Positions 1 through 6,608 of a DNA stretch of 27,695 nt are shown in pieces. Numbering within the stretch: position 1 is the first letter of the stretch; the number at the start of each line of letters is the position of its first letter. Below the pieces are notes generated by a model that made no database searches, was not told where the DNA came from, and worked only from the letters and a program-made list of their open reading frames with translations. This DNA comes from DASRJW01 sp964567755. GTDB lineage: Bacteria > Krumholzibacteriota > Krumholzibacteriia > G020349025. A program made the position numbers and the translations under genes. The DNA lies in the NCBI GenBank assembly GCA_964567755.1, contig CAZMNW010000009.1:1-27695 (forward strand). The letters are read 5' to 3'.

Positions 1-185
1 ACGCACCCGAAAACCTCCTCGTGCTCTGTCCCTATCACCACTTGCAGGGCGAGCACGGTGGCTTGGCGCGCGTGCGCGGGAAGGCGCCGCTCAACCTTGT
101 CTGGCGTCTCGGCGCCGATGAGCTCGGCGTCTGGTATCAAAACGAACGGAGAATCCCGCCGCCCGCAGATTTTGAAAGGTTGTAG
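1..185 (+). CDS. HNH endonuclease family protein, C-terminal fragment (5' end outside the window)
   Basis: The reading frame is open from position 3 to a TAG stop at 183-185 and encodes about 60 residues. It contains ENLLVLCPYHH, which matches the end of the HNH beta-beta-alpha metal nuclease motif (N-L-x-x-L-C-x-x-H-H), followed by GLARVRGKAPLNLVWRLG, a tail that resembles those of stand-alone HNH nucleases. The first HNH histidine and any N-terminal domain lie upstream of the window. It is on the opposite strand to glmS and convergent with it. The substrate cannot be inferred; it could be a DUF222-type genomic HNH protein or part of a mobile element. Confidence 0.75.
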   Translation, partial: APENLLVLCPYHHLQGEHGGLARVRGKAPLNLVWRLGADELGVWYQNERRIPPPADFERL

Positions 186-264
186 GGCGCGCTGAATCGG
201 CTGTTTGTGGCGTGCGCTGATCGGCCGGAAGTGGATGCGGTGAAACGTTGCGGGTGCACCGGAT

Positions 265-411
265 CGCGCCGTGCCGGCACGAGCGGTCGAGGCGGCGTCA
301 CGAGCGCGCCCGCGAGCGCAGGAGGCGCAAGCAGCGCCCGTGCCGAGCGATCGAGCGCGCTGGAGGCGCGCGAGGAGCGTCCGCCGAGACCGCTCGTGCC
401 GGCGCGGCGCG
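265..411. repeat. Long near-perfect inverted repeat (24-nt arms) next to the glmS stop codon
   Basis: Arm 265-288 is the reverse complement of arm 388-411 at 23 of 24 positions. The single mismatch (272/404) would be a G-U wobble in plus-strand RNA. The inner 16 bp (273-288 with 388-403) are perfect. The 99-nt interior can pair further, for example 291-295 with 381-385 and 304-310 with 365-371, so the whole block can fold into one long, interrupted hairpin. The right arm ends two bases before the glmS stop codon (414-416). Neither strand has a T-tract after the arms, so it is not a standard intrinsic terminator. I see no target-site duplication at the ends. It could be a 3'-UTR structured RNA, a bidirectional termination or processing element, or a degenerate MITE. 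Apart from this structure the gap 186-413 holds no convincing gene. Confidence 0.6.
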
Positions 412-413
412 CG

Positions 414-2243
414 CTATTCGACGGTCACGGATTTCGCCAGGTTCCGCGGTCGGTCGACGTCGCAACCGCGCAGCACCGCGATGTGATAGGCGAGCAGCTG
501 CAGCGGGATGACGGAGAGAATCGGCATCAGCAAGCCCAGCGTTTCCGGAATCATGATGGTGTGATCGGCCTTCTTGACGATGTCGGTATCGCCCTCGGTC
601 GTGATGGCGATGATGCGGCCCTTGCGCGCCTTCACTTCCTCGACGTTGCCGACGATCTTGCGATAGCCGGTGTCGCGGGTGGCGATGACGACCACCGGCA
701 TGTTCTCGTCGATGAGCGCGATGGGGCCATGCTTCATTTCCGCGGCGGGATAACCCTCGGCGTGCACGTAGGAGATTTCCTTGAGCTTCAGCGCCCCCTC
801 GAGCGCCACCGGGAAGTTGGGGCCGCGCCCGAGGTACAAGAAATTGTTGTGATGGTGATAGGCGCGGGCGATCTCCTTGATCTCGTCTTCCTGGGCCAGA
901 ATCTGCTCGGTTTGCCCGGGCAAGGCTTCCAGCGCCGAGATCAGTCGCCGCCCTTCCTGGCGCGACATGTTGCGCAGGCGACCGAGGAGCAGGGTGAGAA
1001 TGGCGAGCACCGTGGCCTGCGACGTGAATGCCTTGGTCGAGGCCACGCCGATCTCGGGACCGGCATGAATGTAGACACCGCCGTCCGATTCGCGCGCGAT
1101 GGTGGAGCCGACGACATTGACGATGCCGAGCGCGCGGCCGCCCTTGCGTTTGGCTTCGCGCAGGGCCGCCAACGTGTCGATCGTCTCACCCGATTGCGAG
1201 ATCACGAATGTAATCGTGCCCTCTTCGATGATGGGATTGCGGTAGCGGAACTCGCTGGCGTACTCGACCTCGACGCCGATGCGGGCCACTTCCTCGACCA
1301 TGTACTTGCCGAGCAACGCCGCATGCCACGAGGTGCCACAGCCGATGAGCACGACGCGCTTGACGTCGCGCAGTTCCTCGCGCGTCATGTTGAGACCGCC
1401 GAGCTTGGCGTCGCCTTCTTCCCACAGCAAGCGGCCGCGGAAAGCGTTGCGCAACGTCGAGGGTTGCTCGAAGATCTCCTTGAGCATGAAGTGCGGATAG
1501 CCACCCTTCTCGATCATGGCCAGGTCCCACTCGATCTGGGTGGACTCCTTGGTGATCTCGGCGTCCCCGTCCTCGATGCGCGTGAACACGGGTCCTTCGT
1601 CCCCGAGGACCACCATCTCCTGGTCCTCCAGGTAGATGACCTGACGCGTGTGGCGCAGGATGGCGCTCGCATCGCTGGCGAGGAAGAACTCGCCGTCGCC
1701 GACGCCGACGATGAGAGGGCTGCCGTTGCGCGCGCCAACGATGCGCCGGGGCTCGTCCGCGTGCACGACGGCAATGCCGAACGTGCCCTCGACGCGGCCG
1801 AGAGCCGCGCGCACGGCCGCATCCAGATTGCCGTCGTAGAATTCTTCGATCAAGTGCGCCAGGACTTCCGTGTCCGTCTCGCTCTTGAACTGGTGGCCGC
1901 GATTCAGCAGATTGCGCTTGAGGCTTTCGTAGTTCTCGATGATGCCGTTGTGGATGACGGCGAGCTTGCCGCTGCAATCGACGTGCGGATGCGCATTGAT
2001 GCTGGTCGGTTCGCCATGCGTGGCCCAGCGCGTGTGCGCCATGCCGACGCTGCCGGGGAGCACCATCTTGGCGATGTGTTCTTCCAACTGCGCGATCCGG
2101 CCGACGCATTTTTCGATGCGCAAATGGCCGTCGATGATCGCCACGCCGGCGGAGTCGTACCCACGGTACTCCAGGCGCTTGAGACCCTCGACTAGGATCG
2201 GCAGCGCTGGCTTGTCCCCGACGTAGGCGATGATCCCGCACAT
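414..2243 (-). CDS. glmS: Glutamine--fructose-6-phosphate aminotransferase (isomerizing), GlmS
   Basis: 609 aa, the normal length for GlmS. The cytosolic enzyme makes glucosamine-6-phosphate from fructose-6-phosphate and glutamine, the entry step to UDP-GlcNAc for peptidoglycan and LPS. It begins MCGIIAYVGDK with Cys2 as the Ntn glutaminase nucleophile. YRGYDSAG, HTRWATHG and HNGIIENY mark the glutaminase domain (about 1-230). Two SIS isomerase domains follow (about 285-430 and 455-600), with CGTSWHA, SQSGETIDT and VASTKAFTSQ, then HAEGYPAAEMKHGPIALI. The C-terminus DRPRNLAKSVTVE is canonical. The ATG start has a G-rich Shine-Dalgarno (GGGGGA) about 8 nt upstream. It lies 28 nt downstream of glmM, so the two are almost certainly co-transcribed; that gap is far too short for a glmS ribozyme. 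The 3' end abuts a long inverted repeat. Confidence 0.98.
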   Translation of the reverse strand: MCGIIAYVGDKPALPILVEGLKRLEYRGYDSAGVAIIDGHLRIEKCVGRIAQLEEHIAKMVLPGSVGMAHTRWATHGEPTSINAHPHVDCSGKLAVIHNGIIENYESLKRNLLNRGHQFKSETDTEVLAHLIEEFYDGNLDAAVRAALGRVEGTFGIAVVHADEPRRIVGARNGSPLIVGVGDGEFFLASDASAILRHTRQVIYLEDQEMVVLGDEGPVFTRIEDGDAEITKESTQIEWDLAMIEKGGYPHFMLKEIFEQPSTLRNAFRGRLLWEEGDAKLGGLNMTREELRDVKRVVLIGCGTSWHAALLGKYMVEEVARIGVEVEYASEFRYRNPIIEEGTITFVISQSGETIDTLAALREAKRKGGRALGIVNVVGSTIARESDGGVYIHAGPEIGVASTKAFTSQATVLAILTLLLGRLRNMSRQEGRRLISALEALPGQTEQILAQEDEIKEIARAYHHHNNFLYLGRGPNFPVALEGALKLKEISYVHAEGYPAAEMKHGPIALIDENMPVVVIATRDTGYRKIVGNVEEVKARKGRIIAITTEGDTDIVKKADHTIMIPETLGLLMPILSVIPLQLLAYHIAVLRGCDVDRPRNLAKSVTVE

Positions 2244-2271
2244 GGCGATGTCCCCCAGGCGCGCGTGACTT

Positions 2272-3651
2272 TCAGGCCCCCTGCATTGGCGCGATCTGGC
2301 CGAGCAGGCGCAGGGCTCGGTCCACTAGCTCTTCCGCCTTGCCGGAAGCCGGGCTCTCGGCGATGGCACGGACAATCGGCTCGGTGTTCGATCGGCGCAT
2401 GTGCAACCAGCCTTCCGGCAACAGCACTTTGACACCGTCGCTGCAATCCAGCGTGCCCCCGAACTCGCGGCGCGCGAGCTCGACGATCTGCGCGTCCGTG
2501 AACCCTTGCTCGAGCTGAATGCTGCGCTTGACCATGTGATAACGCGGCTGCGCTGCGTGCAACTCCGCCACCGGCTTGCCCGTTTCGGCCATCGATTCCA
2601 GGATGAGCGCCATGCCCACCAAGGCGTCGCGCCCGGTGTGCAACGCCGGCAGGATGACGCCGCCGTTGCCCTCGCCACCGATGACGGCACCGACCTGCTG
2701 CATGCGCTCGACGACGTTGGCTTCGCCGACCGGCGTCCGGTGCAGGGTGACACCGTGCCGTGCGCAGACATCGTCCATCGCGCGCGTCGTGCTCAAGTTC
2801 ACCACCACCGGCCCCGCATGCTGGCGCAGGTAATGGTCGGCCGCCAACACCAAAGTATACTCCTCGAGCAGCGGCACGCCGGCCGCGGTGACCACGCCGA
2901 GCCGATCGGCGTCGGGATCGGTGGCAAATCCGATGTCGGCGCCTGCCTGTCGCACGCTCTCGCCCAGTTCCTGCAAGTGCGCCGGTGTCGGCTCGGGCCG
3001 CCGTCCGAAGCGTCCCGTCGGCTCGCAGTGCACTTCGGTGACGCGGACGCCGAGGCGCCGCAACAGCTCGGGTGCCACCACGCCGCCGGCGCCGTTGCAG
3101 CAATCGACCACCGCGTGCAATTGACGCGCGGCGATGCGTTCGAGCTCGAGCCATGGCTGCTCGAGAATGCAGCGAATGTGCACCTCGGCCGCGGCGCCAT
3201 CTTCCCGTAGTGTCCCCATGCCATCCCAGGCGCGATGCCGCGCGCGCCCCGCCTCAGCGATCGCCGCGACCGCTTCGCCATCCGCCCGCGACAGGAACAG
3301 CCCCGATCGATCGAGCAGCTTGAGCGCGTTCCATGGCTCGGGGTTGTGGCTCGCGGTCAAGATGATGCCACCGGAAGCGCCATGCGTGGTCACCATGATC
3401 TCGGTCGTGGGCGTGGTGGCGATGCCGATGTCGATGCAATCGTGCCCTGTGGAGAGGAGCCCCGCGGCCACCGCATGCAACAGCATCGGCCCGCTGAGTC
3501 GCGAGTCCCTGCCGACGACGATCGGGCCTTCGGGCGCCCAGGTGCCGAAGGCCGCCGCCATGCGGCACGCCACCTCGGCATCGAGACCGGCGCCGACGAT
3601 GCCGCGGATCCCGGAGATGCTGGACATGAGGACTTTGGTCGCGGAATGCAT
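2272..3651 (-). CDS. glmM: Phosphoglucosamine mutase-like alpha-D-phosphohexomutase (archaeal-type GlmM)
   Basis: 459 aa. It probably interconverts glucosamine-6-P and glucosamine-1-P, the step after GlmS. It has the four-domain phosphohexomutase layout: SGIRGIVG at the N-terminus, the phosphoserine loop TASHNPEPWNALK (Ser101), the Mg2+ loop DPDADR (245-250), the sugar-binding loop GGEGNGG (325-331) and the C-terminal phosphate loop RRSNTEPIVRAI. Bacterial GlmM normally has GEQSGH in the sugar loop. GEGNGG is what I associate with archaeal GlmM and PMM/PGM enzymes, so substrate breadth (GlcN-P, Man-P or Glc-P) is uncertain; adjacency to glmS favours GlmM. The ATG at 3651 has AAGG just upstream; a second ATG at 3627 is possible but has a poorer ribosome site. 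The start lies 44 nt downstream of tRNA-Thr on the same strand. Confidence 0.9.
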   Translation of the reverse strand: MHSATKVLMSSISGIRGIVGAGLDAEVACRMAAAFGTWAPEGPIVVGRDSRLSGPMLLHAVAAGLLSTGHDCIDIGIATTPTTEIMVTTHGASGGIILTASHNPEPWNALKLLDRSGLFLSRADGEAVAAIAEAGRARHRAWDGMGTLREDGAAAEVHIRCILEQPWLELERIAARQLHAVVDCCNGAGGVVAPELLRRLGVRVTEVHCEPTGRFGRRPEPTPAHLQELGESVRQAGADIGFATDPDADRLGVVTAAGVPLLEEYTLVLAADHYLRQHAGPVVVNLSTTRAMDDVCARHGVTLHRTPVGEANVVERMQQVGAVIGGEGNGGVILPALHTGRDALVGMALILESMAETGKPVAELHAAQPRYHMVKRSIQLEQGFTDAQIVELARREFGGTLDCSDGVKVLLPEGWLHMRRSNTEPIVRAIAESPASGKAEELVDRALRLLGQIAPMQGA

Positions 3652-3695
3652 GCGCGCCTTTCCTGCGCGGGCAGGCTGCGCCGGACGGAGCGAGC

Positions 3696-3771
3696 TGGAG
3701 CTGGTGCGCGGAATCGAACCGCGGACCTACGCATTACGAGTGCGTTGCTCTACCGGCTGAGCTACACCAGC
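3696..3771 (-). tRNA. tRNA-Thr (anticodon CGT)
   Basis: On the minus strand this folds as a full cloverleaf: acceptor GCTGGTG/CACCAGC, D stem GCTC/GAGC, anticodon stem ACGCA/TGCGT with loop CTCGTAA (anticodon CGT, reading ACG), a 5-nt variable loop and T stem CGCGG/CCGCG with loop TTCGATT. The discriminator is T, usual for tRNA-Thr, and CCA is encoded (3696-3698). It lies 47 nt downstream of tRNA-Phe and 44 nt upstream of glmM, with no T-tract terminator on either side, so it probably shares a primary transcript with both. Confidence 0.96.
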
Positions 3772-3818
3772 TCCGGAACCCGTTGGCCGAGACACGAGGT
3801 CTCGAACGCGAGGAAACC

Positions 3819-3894
<76 letters not shown>

Positions 3895-3906
3895 ATCGAG
3901 CCGGCG

Positions 3907-3936
3907 AGTATAGGAGCCGCCTCCCGGGGGTGTCAA
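3907..3936 (-). promoter_or_regulatory. Sigma70-type promoter for the tRNA-Phe/tRNA-Thr (glmM-glmS) transcript
   Basis: Minus strand: TTGACA (3931-3936), an 18-nt spacer, then TATACT (3907-3912). The -35 is a perfect consensus and the -10 is 5 of 6. The predicted start at about 3900 is a few bases before the tRNA-Phe 5' end. The -35 hexamer overlaps the TGA stop codon of the upstream GGDEF gene (3933-3935). Confidence 0.85.
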
Positions 3937-4937
3937 CGTCCCCCACCCGCAGCTCCTTTGGCATCGTCGCCGCCTCCAGGCACGCCCTCCACGTCCTCGG
4001 CTGCAGGTCCGGCACCCACCGTGCGCCGGTCCACGCGGTAACAGCTTCCCGACTGCCCCTTGGCATACTTCTTCATCTCCGCCGCCCGATTCGACACCTG
4101 CATGGCATCGCCGGCAGCGCGCTGGCTGTTGGTGACCACGCCGATCGACAAACTCATGAGCGGGAAGCGCATCCGCTGCCCTTGTCGATTGATGCTCTCG
4201 AGGAAACCCGATCGGATGTGCTCGTCGCGATAGAACTGGGCAATGCCGGCGTCGAAATGCTGGATCACGCTCTGGCAACAGCCTTCGAAACCATCCAGAT
4301 CCACCAGGAAGAGGAAGTCGTCGCCGCCGATGTGGCCGACGAACGACTGCTGCGACTGCTCCTGTGTCACCCGCACCAGGATCTCGGCCAGGAACTTGAT
4401 GACCTTGTCCCCGGCCTCGAAACCGTACTCGTCATTGTAGGCTTTGAAGTGATCGAGGTCGGCGTAGCAGGCCGCGAATGGAGTGCCGGCGGCAATCACG
4501 CTCTCCACGTTCTTCGAGATGACGTTGTTGCCGGGCAGCCCGGTCAAAGGATTGGCGCTCATCGTCTCTTGGGTACGGCGCAGGATCATGTGGACACGCG
4601 CCAGGAGCTCCTCGAACTCGAACGGTTTGACGATGTAGTCGTCGGCACCCTCGCCGATGCCGCTCACTTTGTCGGCGATGTCCCCTTTTGCCGTCAGCAT
4701 GATGACGGGTATGCGACACCAGGCGTTGCGCTTGCGAATCTCGCGGCAGGCAGTGAACCCATCCATCTTCGGCATCATCACGTCGAGCAGCACCAGGTCG
4801 GGATGGTGGGTGTCGATCTTCTCCAGCGCTTCGAGGCCATTGGCGGCGAGCACGCACTCGAAGCCCTTCTTCTGCAAACGGAAGCGCAGGATCCGTGCAA
4901 TATCCTGATCGTCGTCGACGATGAGAAGGCGCGTCAT
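3933..4937 (-). CDS. Response regulator with receiver and GGDEF-family domain (GGDDF signature)
   Basis: 334 aa from the ATG at 4937. The receiver domain (1-120) has acidic residues D8-D10, phospho-acceptor D52 (LVLLDVMMP), LTA at 81-83 and K104 (KPF). The GGDEF-type domain (about 128-300) begins NPLTGLPGNNV and has metal residues in ADLDHFK (from D160), with the signature GGDDF at 204-208. The fourth position is Asp instead of Glu, the preceding residues are GHI rather than the usual AR, and no RxxD inhibitory site is visible. Diguanylate cyclase activity is therefore possible but unproven; it may be a weak cyclase or a nucleotide-binding effector. The last ~35 residues are Gly/Ala-rich. The start overlaps the stop of the upstream receiver gene as ATGA, so translation is coupled. 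An earlier ATG (4952) lies inside that gene and is less likely. Confidence 0.9.
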   Translation of the reverse strand: MTRLLIVDDDQDIARILRFRLQKKGFECVLAANGLEALEKIDTHHPDLVLLDVMMPKMDGFTACREIRKRNAWCRIPVIMLTAKGDIADKVSGIGEGADDYIVKPFEFEELLARVHMILRRTQETMSANPLTGLPGNNVISKNVESVIAAGTPFAACYADLDHFKAYNDEYGFEAGDKVIKFLAEILVRVTQEQSQQSFVGHIGGDDFLFLVDLDGFEGCCQSVIQHFDAGIAQFYRDEHIRSGFLESINRQGQRMRFPLMSLSIGVVTNSQRAAGDAMQVSNRAAEMKKYAKGQSGSCYRVDRRTVGAGPAAEDVEGVPGGGDDAKGAAGGGR

Positions 4938-5347
4938 GGCTGCTCCAAACACGCTGCTCTGCCGCCGGCGTCGAGCGTCTCGCGAACTTGGAACAGCAAG
5001 AAGCCCAGATCATACGGCTTCCACACCGTGGCATCGGCCCGAGACCAGGACGACAAGAATTCCTGCCGGGCTCCCGAGGGCACGCGTCGCGCCGTCAGCA
5101 TGAGGATCGGAAAGGAAGGCAGCACGCCAGCGCGCATGTCGTCCTTCAACCGCCGCGACACCTCGTAGCCATTGAGCCCCGGCAGCATGACGTCGAGAAC
5201 CGCGAGATCGGGTGGATCCTGCTGCGCCCGCACCAGCGCCGAACGGCCGTCGGCCTCCACGGTCACCGCATGACCTTGCTGCTCGAAGGCGAATCGCAGC
5301 GTTTCGAGGATGTCGGAATCGTCGTCAACGACCAGTATTCTGGCCAT
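4934..5347 (-). CDS. Single-domain response regulator (CheY-like receiver)
   Basis: 137 aa starting MARILVVDDDSD. It is essentially one receiver domain: acidic pocket DDD near residues 8-10, phospho-acceptor Asp in LAVLDVMLPG, Thr in LMLTA and the conserved Lys in WKPYD. The beta4-alpha4 region is longer than usual (RVPSGARQEFLSSWSRADA), and no output domain follows. Such proteins usually act by protein-protein contact or as phosphate shuttles. It overlaps the end of the upstream kinase gene by 23 nt and the start of the receiver-GGDEF gene by 4 nt (ATGA). The three products are probably made in fixed ratio and may form a short phosphorelay with the two kinases upstream. Confidence 0.92.
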   Translation of the reverse strand: MARILVVDDDSDILETLRFAFEQQGHAVTVEADGRSALVRAQQDPPDLAVLDVMLPGLNGYEVSRRLKDDMRAGVLPSFPILMLTARRVPSGARQEFLSSWSRADATVWKPYDLGFLLFQVRETLDAGGRAACLEQP

Positions 5348-6536
5348 GGAGCACCTCCCGCTTGCGCTCGAGCGCGGCGACCCCGTGCTTGCAACGCACC
5401 GCCGCCTGCAGCAGCACCGGATCCGCCGCCGCGCCGCGGGGGACTCGCCGCAACGCCAGACGCAACTTCGTGGCCGCCCCCGCGCCGAGGACCGAGCGTA
5501 ACGACGAAGCGAGCGCAGGTGCGAAAGTCCGAAGCGCGGTCCCCGACCATGCGATCCACGTCTCGTCCGTGAGCGCCGCCACACGACAAAGGTCGTCCGC
5601 ACACAACCGGCGCAAGGCCGACTCCAGCGCCACGGTCGCCTCCGCACATCCAGCATCCAGGCGAATTACGGCGAGACTGCAGGGAGCCAGTGCCAAACGT
5701 TGCGAAAATTCGTGCGCGATCGCGTCCACGCGCCCGACGAGCTCGAGCGTCGGCGCGTCGGCAGGCAGCGTGAGCACGAAGCTCGCACCCCGCGCTGGCG
5801 TTTCCGCGCGCAGGTCGCCGCCCATGCGTCGCGCCAAGCGCTGCGACACGGCCAGTCCGAGTCCCATGCCCGGCACGCCCGTCGCTTCGCTGCCCCTGCA
5901 AAACGGCTGGAACAACCGGCGCCGCGTCTCGTCCGACAGCCCCACGCCGTTGTCGGCAACGCGGAGCTTGACGAAACTAGGTTTGAAACCGAAACCACCG
6001 GCCAGCAGGACCATGCGACCCGGCAGCACCGCGCCTTGCACCGGCTGCGCCGAGAGCTCGATTTCGCCGTCGGCGGGCGTGAATTTGAACGCGTTCGACA
6101 ACAAGTTGATCAGCACCTGCTCGAAGGCGAAGCGCGCCATGGGAATCGCGCCGAGTCCGGGCACAAGCCCGAGATGGACACGGATGCCACGGGCCTGGGA
6201 CTCGGCCGTTGCTTCCTCCACCAGCTCGCGCAGCACCACGTCAATGTCCATGGACTCCAGCCGCAGGTCCGCGTCTTCGAGCCACGCGATACTGGACAGG
6301 TTCTGGAGCACGCGTTCCGCACGTGCCAGACCGCGGCCCGCGATGGCCAGCAAGCGCGTCTGTTCCGGAGCCAAACCGCTTTTGCCATCCAGGAGCTGGA
6401 GGGCATTGCGCGTCGGTGCCAAGGCACCGCCCAGCTCGTGTGCGACCATGGCCAAGTCCACCCAGCGTTCCACCCAAGCCCTCCAAGGCCAGAATCCGTC
6501 GAGGTACTGCAAAGGCCAAGCCAGCCTCCCCAACAC
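5325..6536 (-). CDS. Soluble sensor histidine kinase with a C-terminal GGDEF-like extra domain
   Basis: 403 aa. A short Trp-rich N-terminus without any sensor or membrane domain is followed directly by an H-box, MVAHELGGALAPTRN (His33). The ATPase domain has an N-box INLLSNAFKFTP, a G1 box VADNGVGLSDE, an F-box-like LFQPFCRG and a G2 box GMGLGLAVSQRLARRMGGDL. The last ~125 residues are not part of the kinase. Their pattern (CSLAVIRLDAG, then RVAALTDETWIAWSG) resembles a degenerate GGDEF-type cyclase fold without catalytic residues; this is an inference. The start is GTG at 6536 with only a weak ribosome site. The frame is open further upstream but contains no other good start. It lies 72 nt downstream of the GAF kinase and overlaps the receiver gene. 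Confidence 0.88.
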   Translation of the reverse strand: MLGRLAWPLQYLDGFWPWRAWVERWVDLAMVAHELGGALAPTRNALQLLDGKSGLAPEQTRLLAIAGRGLARAERVLQNLSSIAWLEDADLRLESMDIDVVLRELVEEATAESQARGIRVHLGLVPGLGAIPMARFAFEQVLINLLSNAFKFTPADGEIELSAQPVQGAVLPGRMVLLAGGFGFKPSFVKLRVADNGVGLSDETRRRLFQPFCRGSEATGVPGMGLGLAVSQRLARRMGGDLRAETPARGASFVLTLPADAPTLELVGRVDAIAHEFSQRLALAPCSLAVIRLDAGCAEATVALESALRRLCADDLCRVAALTDETWIAWSGTALRTFAPALASSLRSVLGAGAATKLRLALRRVPRGAAADPVLLQAAVRCKHGVAALERKREVLHGQNTGR

Positions 6537-6608
6537 GTCCGGTGGCCGGATCGATTGGGGAGCGTTCCAGTCACAGCGCGTCGATTGTGCGCGAGGGCGA
6601 AGGGTCGA

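Noticed and set aside
207..2195. A plus-strand open frame of 662 codons antisense to glmS
   Set aside because: glmS is unambiguous on the other strand. The antisense translation has no recognisable motif and the composition of a shadow frame.
2244..2271. Possible glmS ribozyme/riboswitch upstream of glmS
   Set aside because: Only 28 nt separate glmM and glmS, far too short for the ribozyme, and no core sequence is visible.
3652..3695. A terminator between tRNA-Thr and glmM
   Set aside because: Only a short CCTGC/GCAGG stem is present, and it is followed by AAAGG rather than a T-tract.
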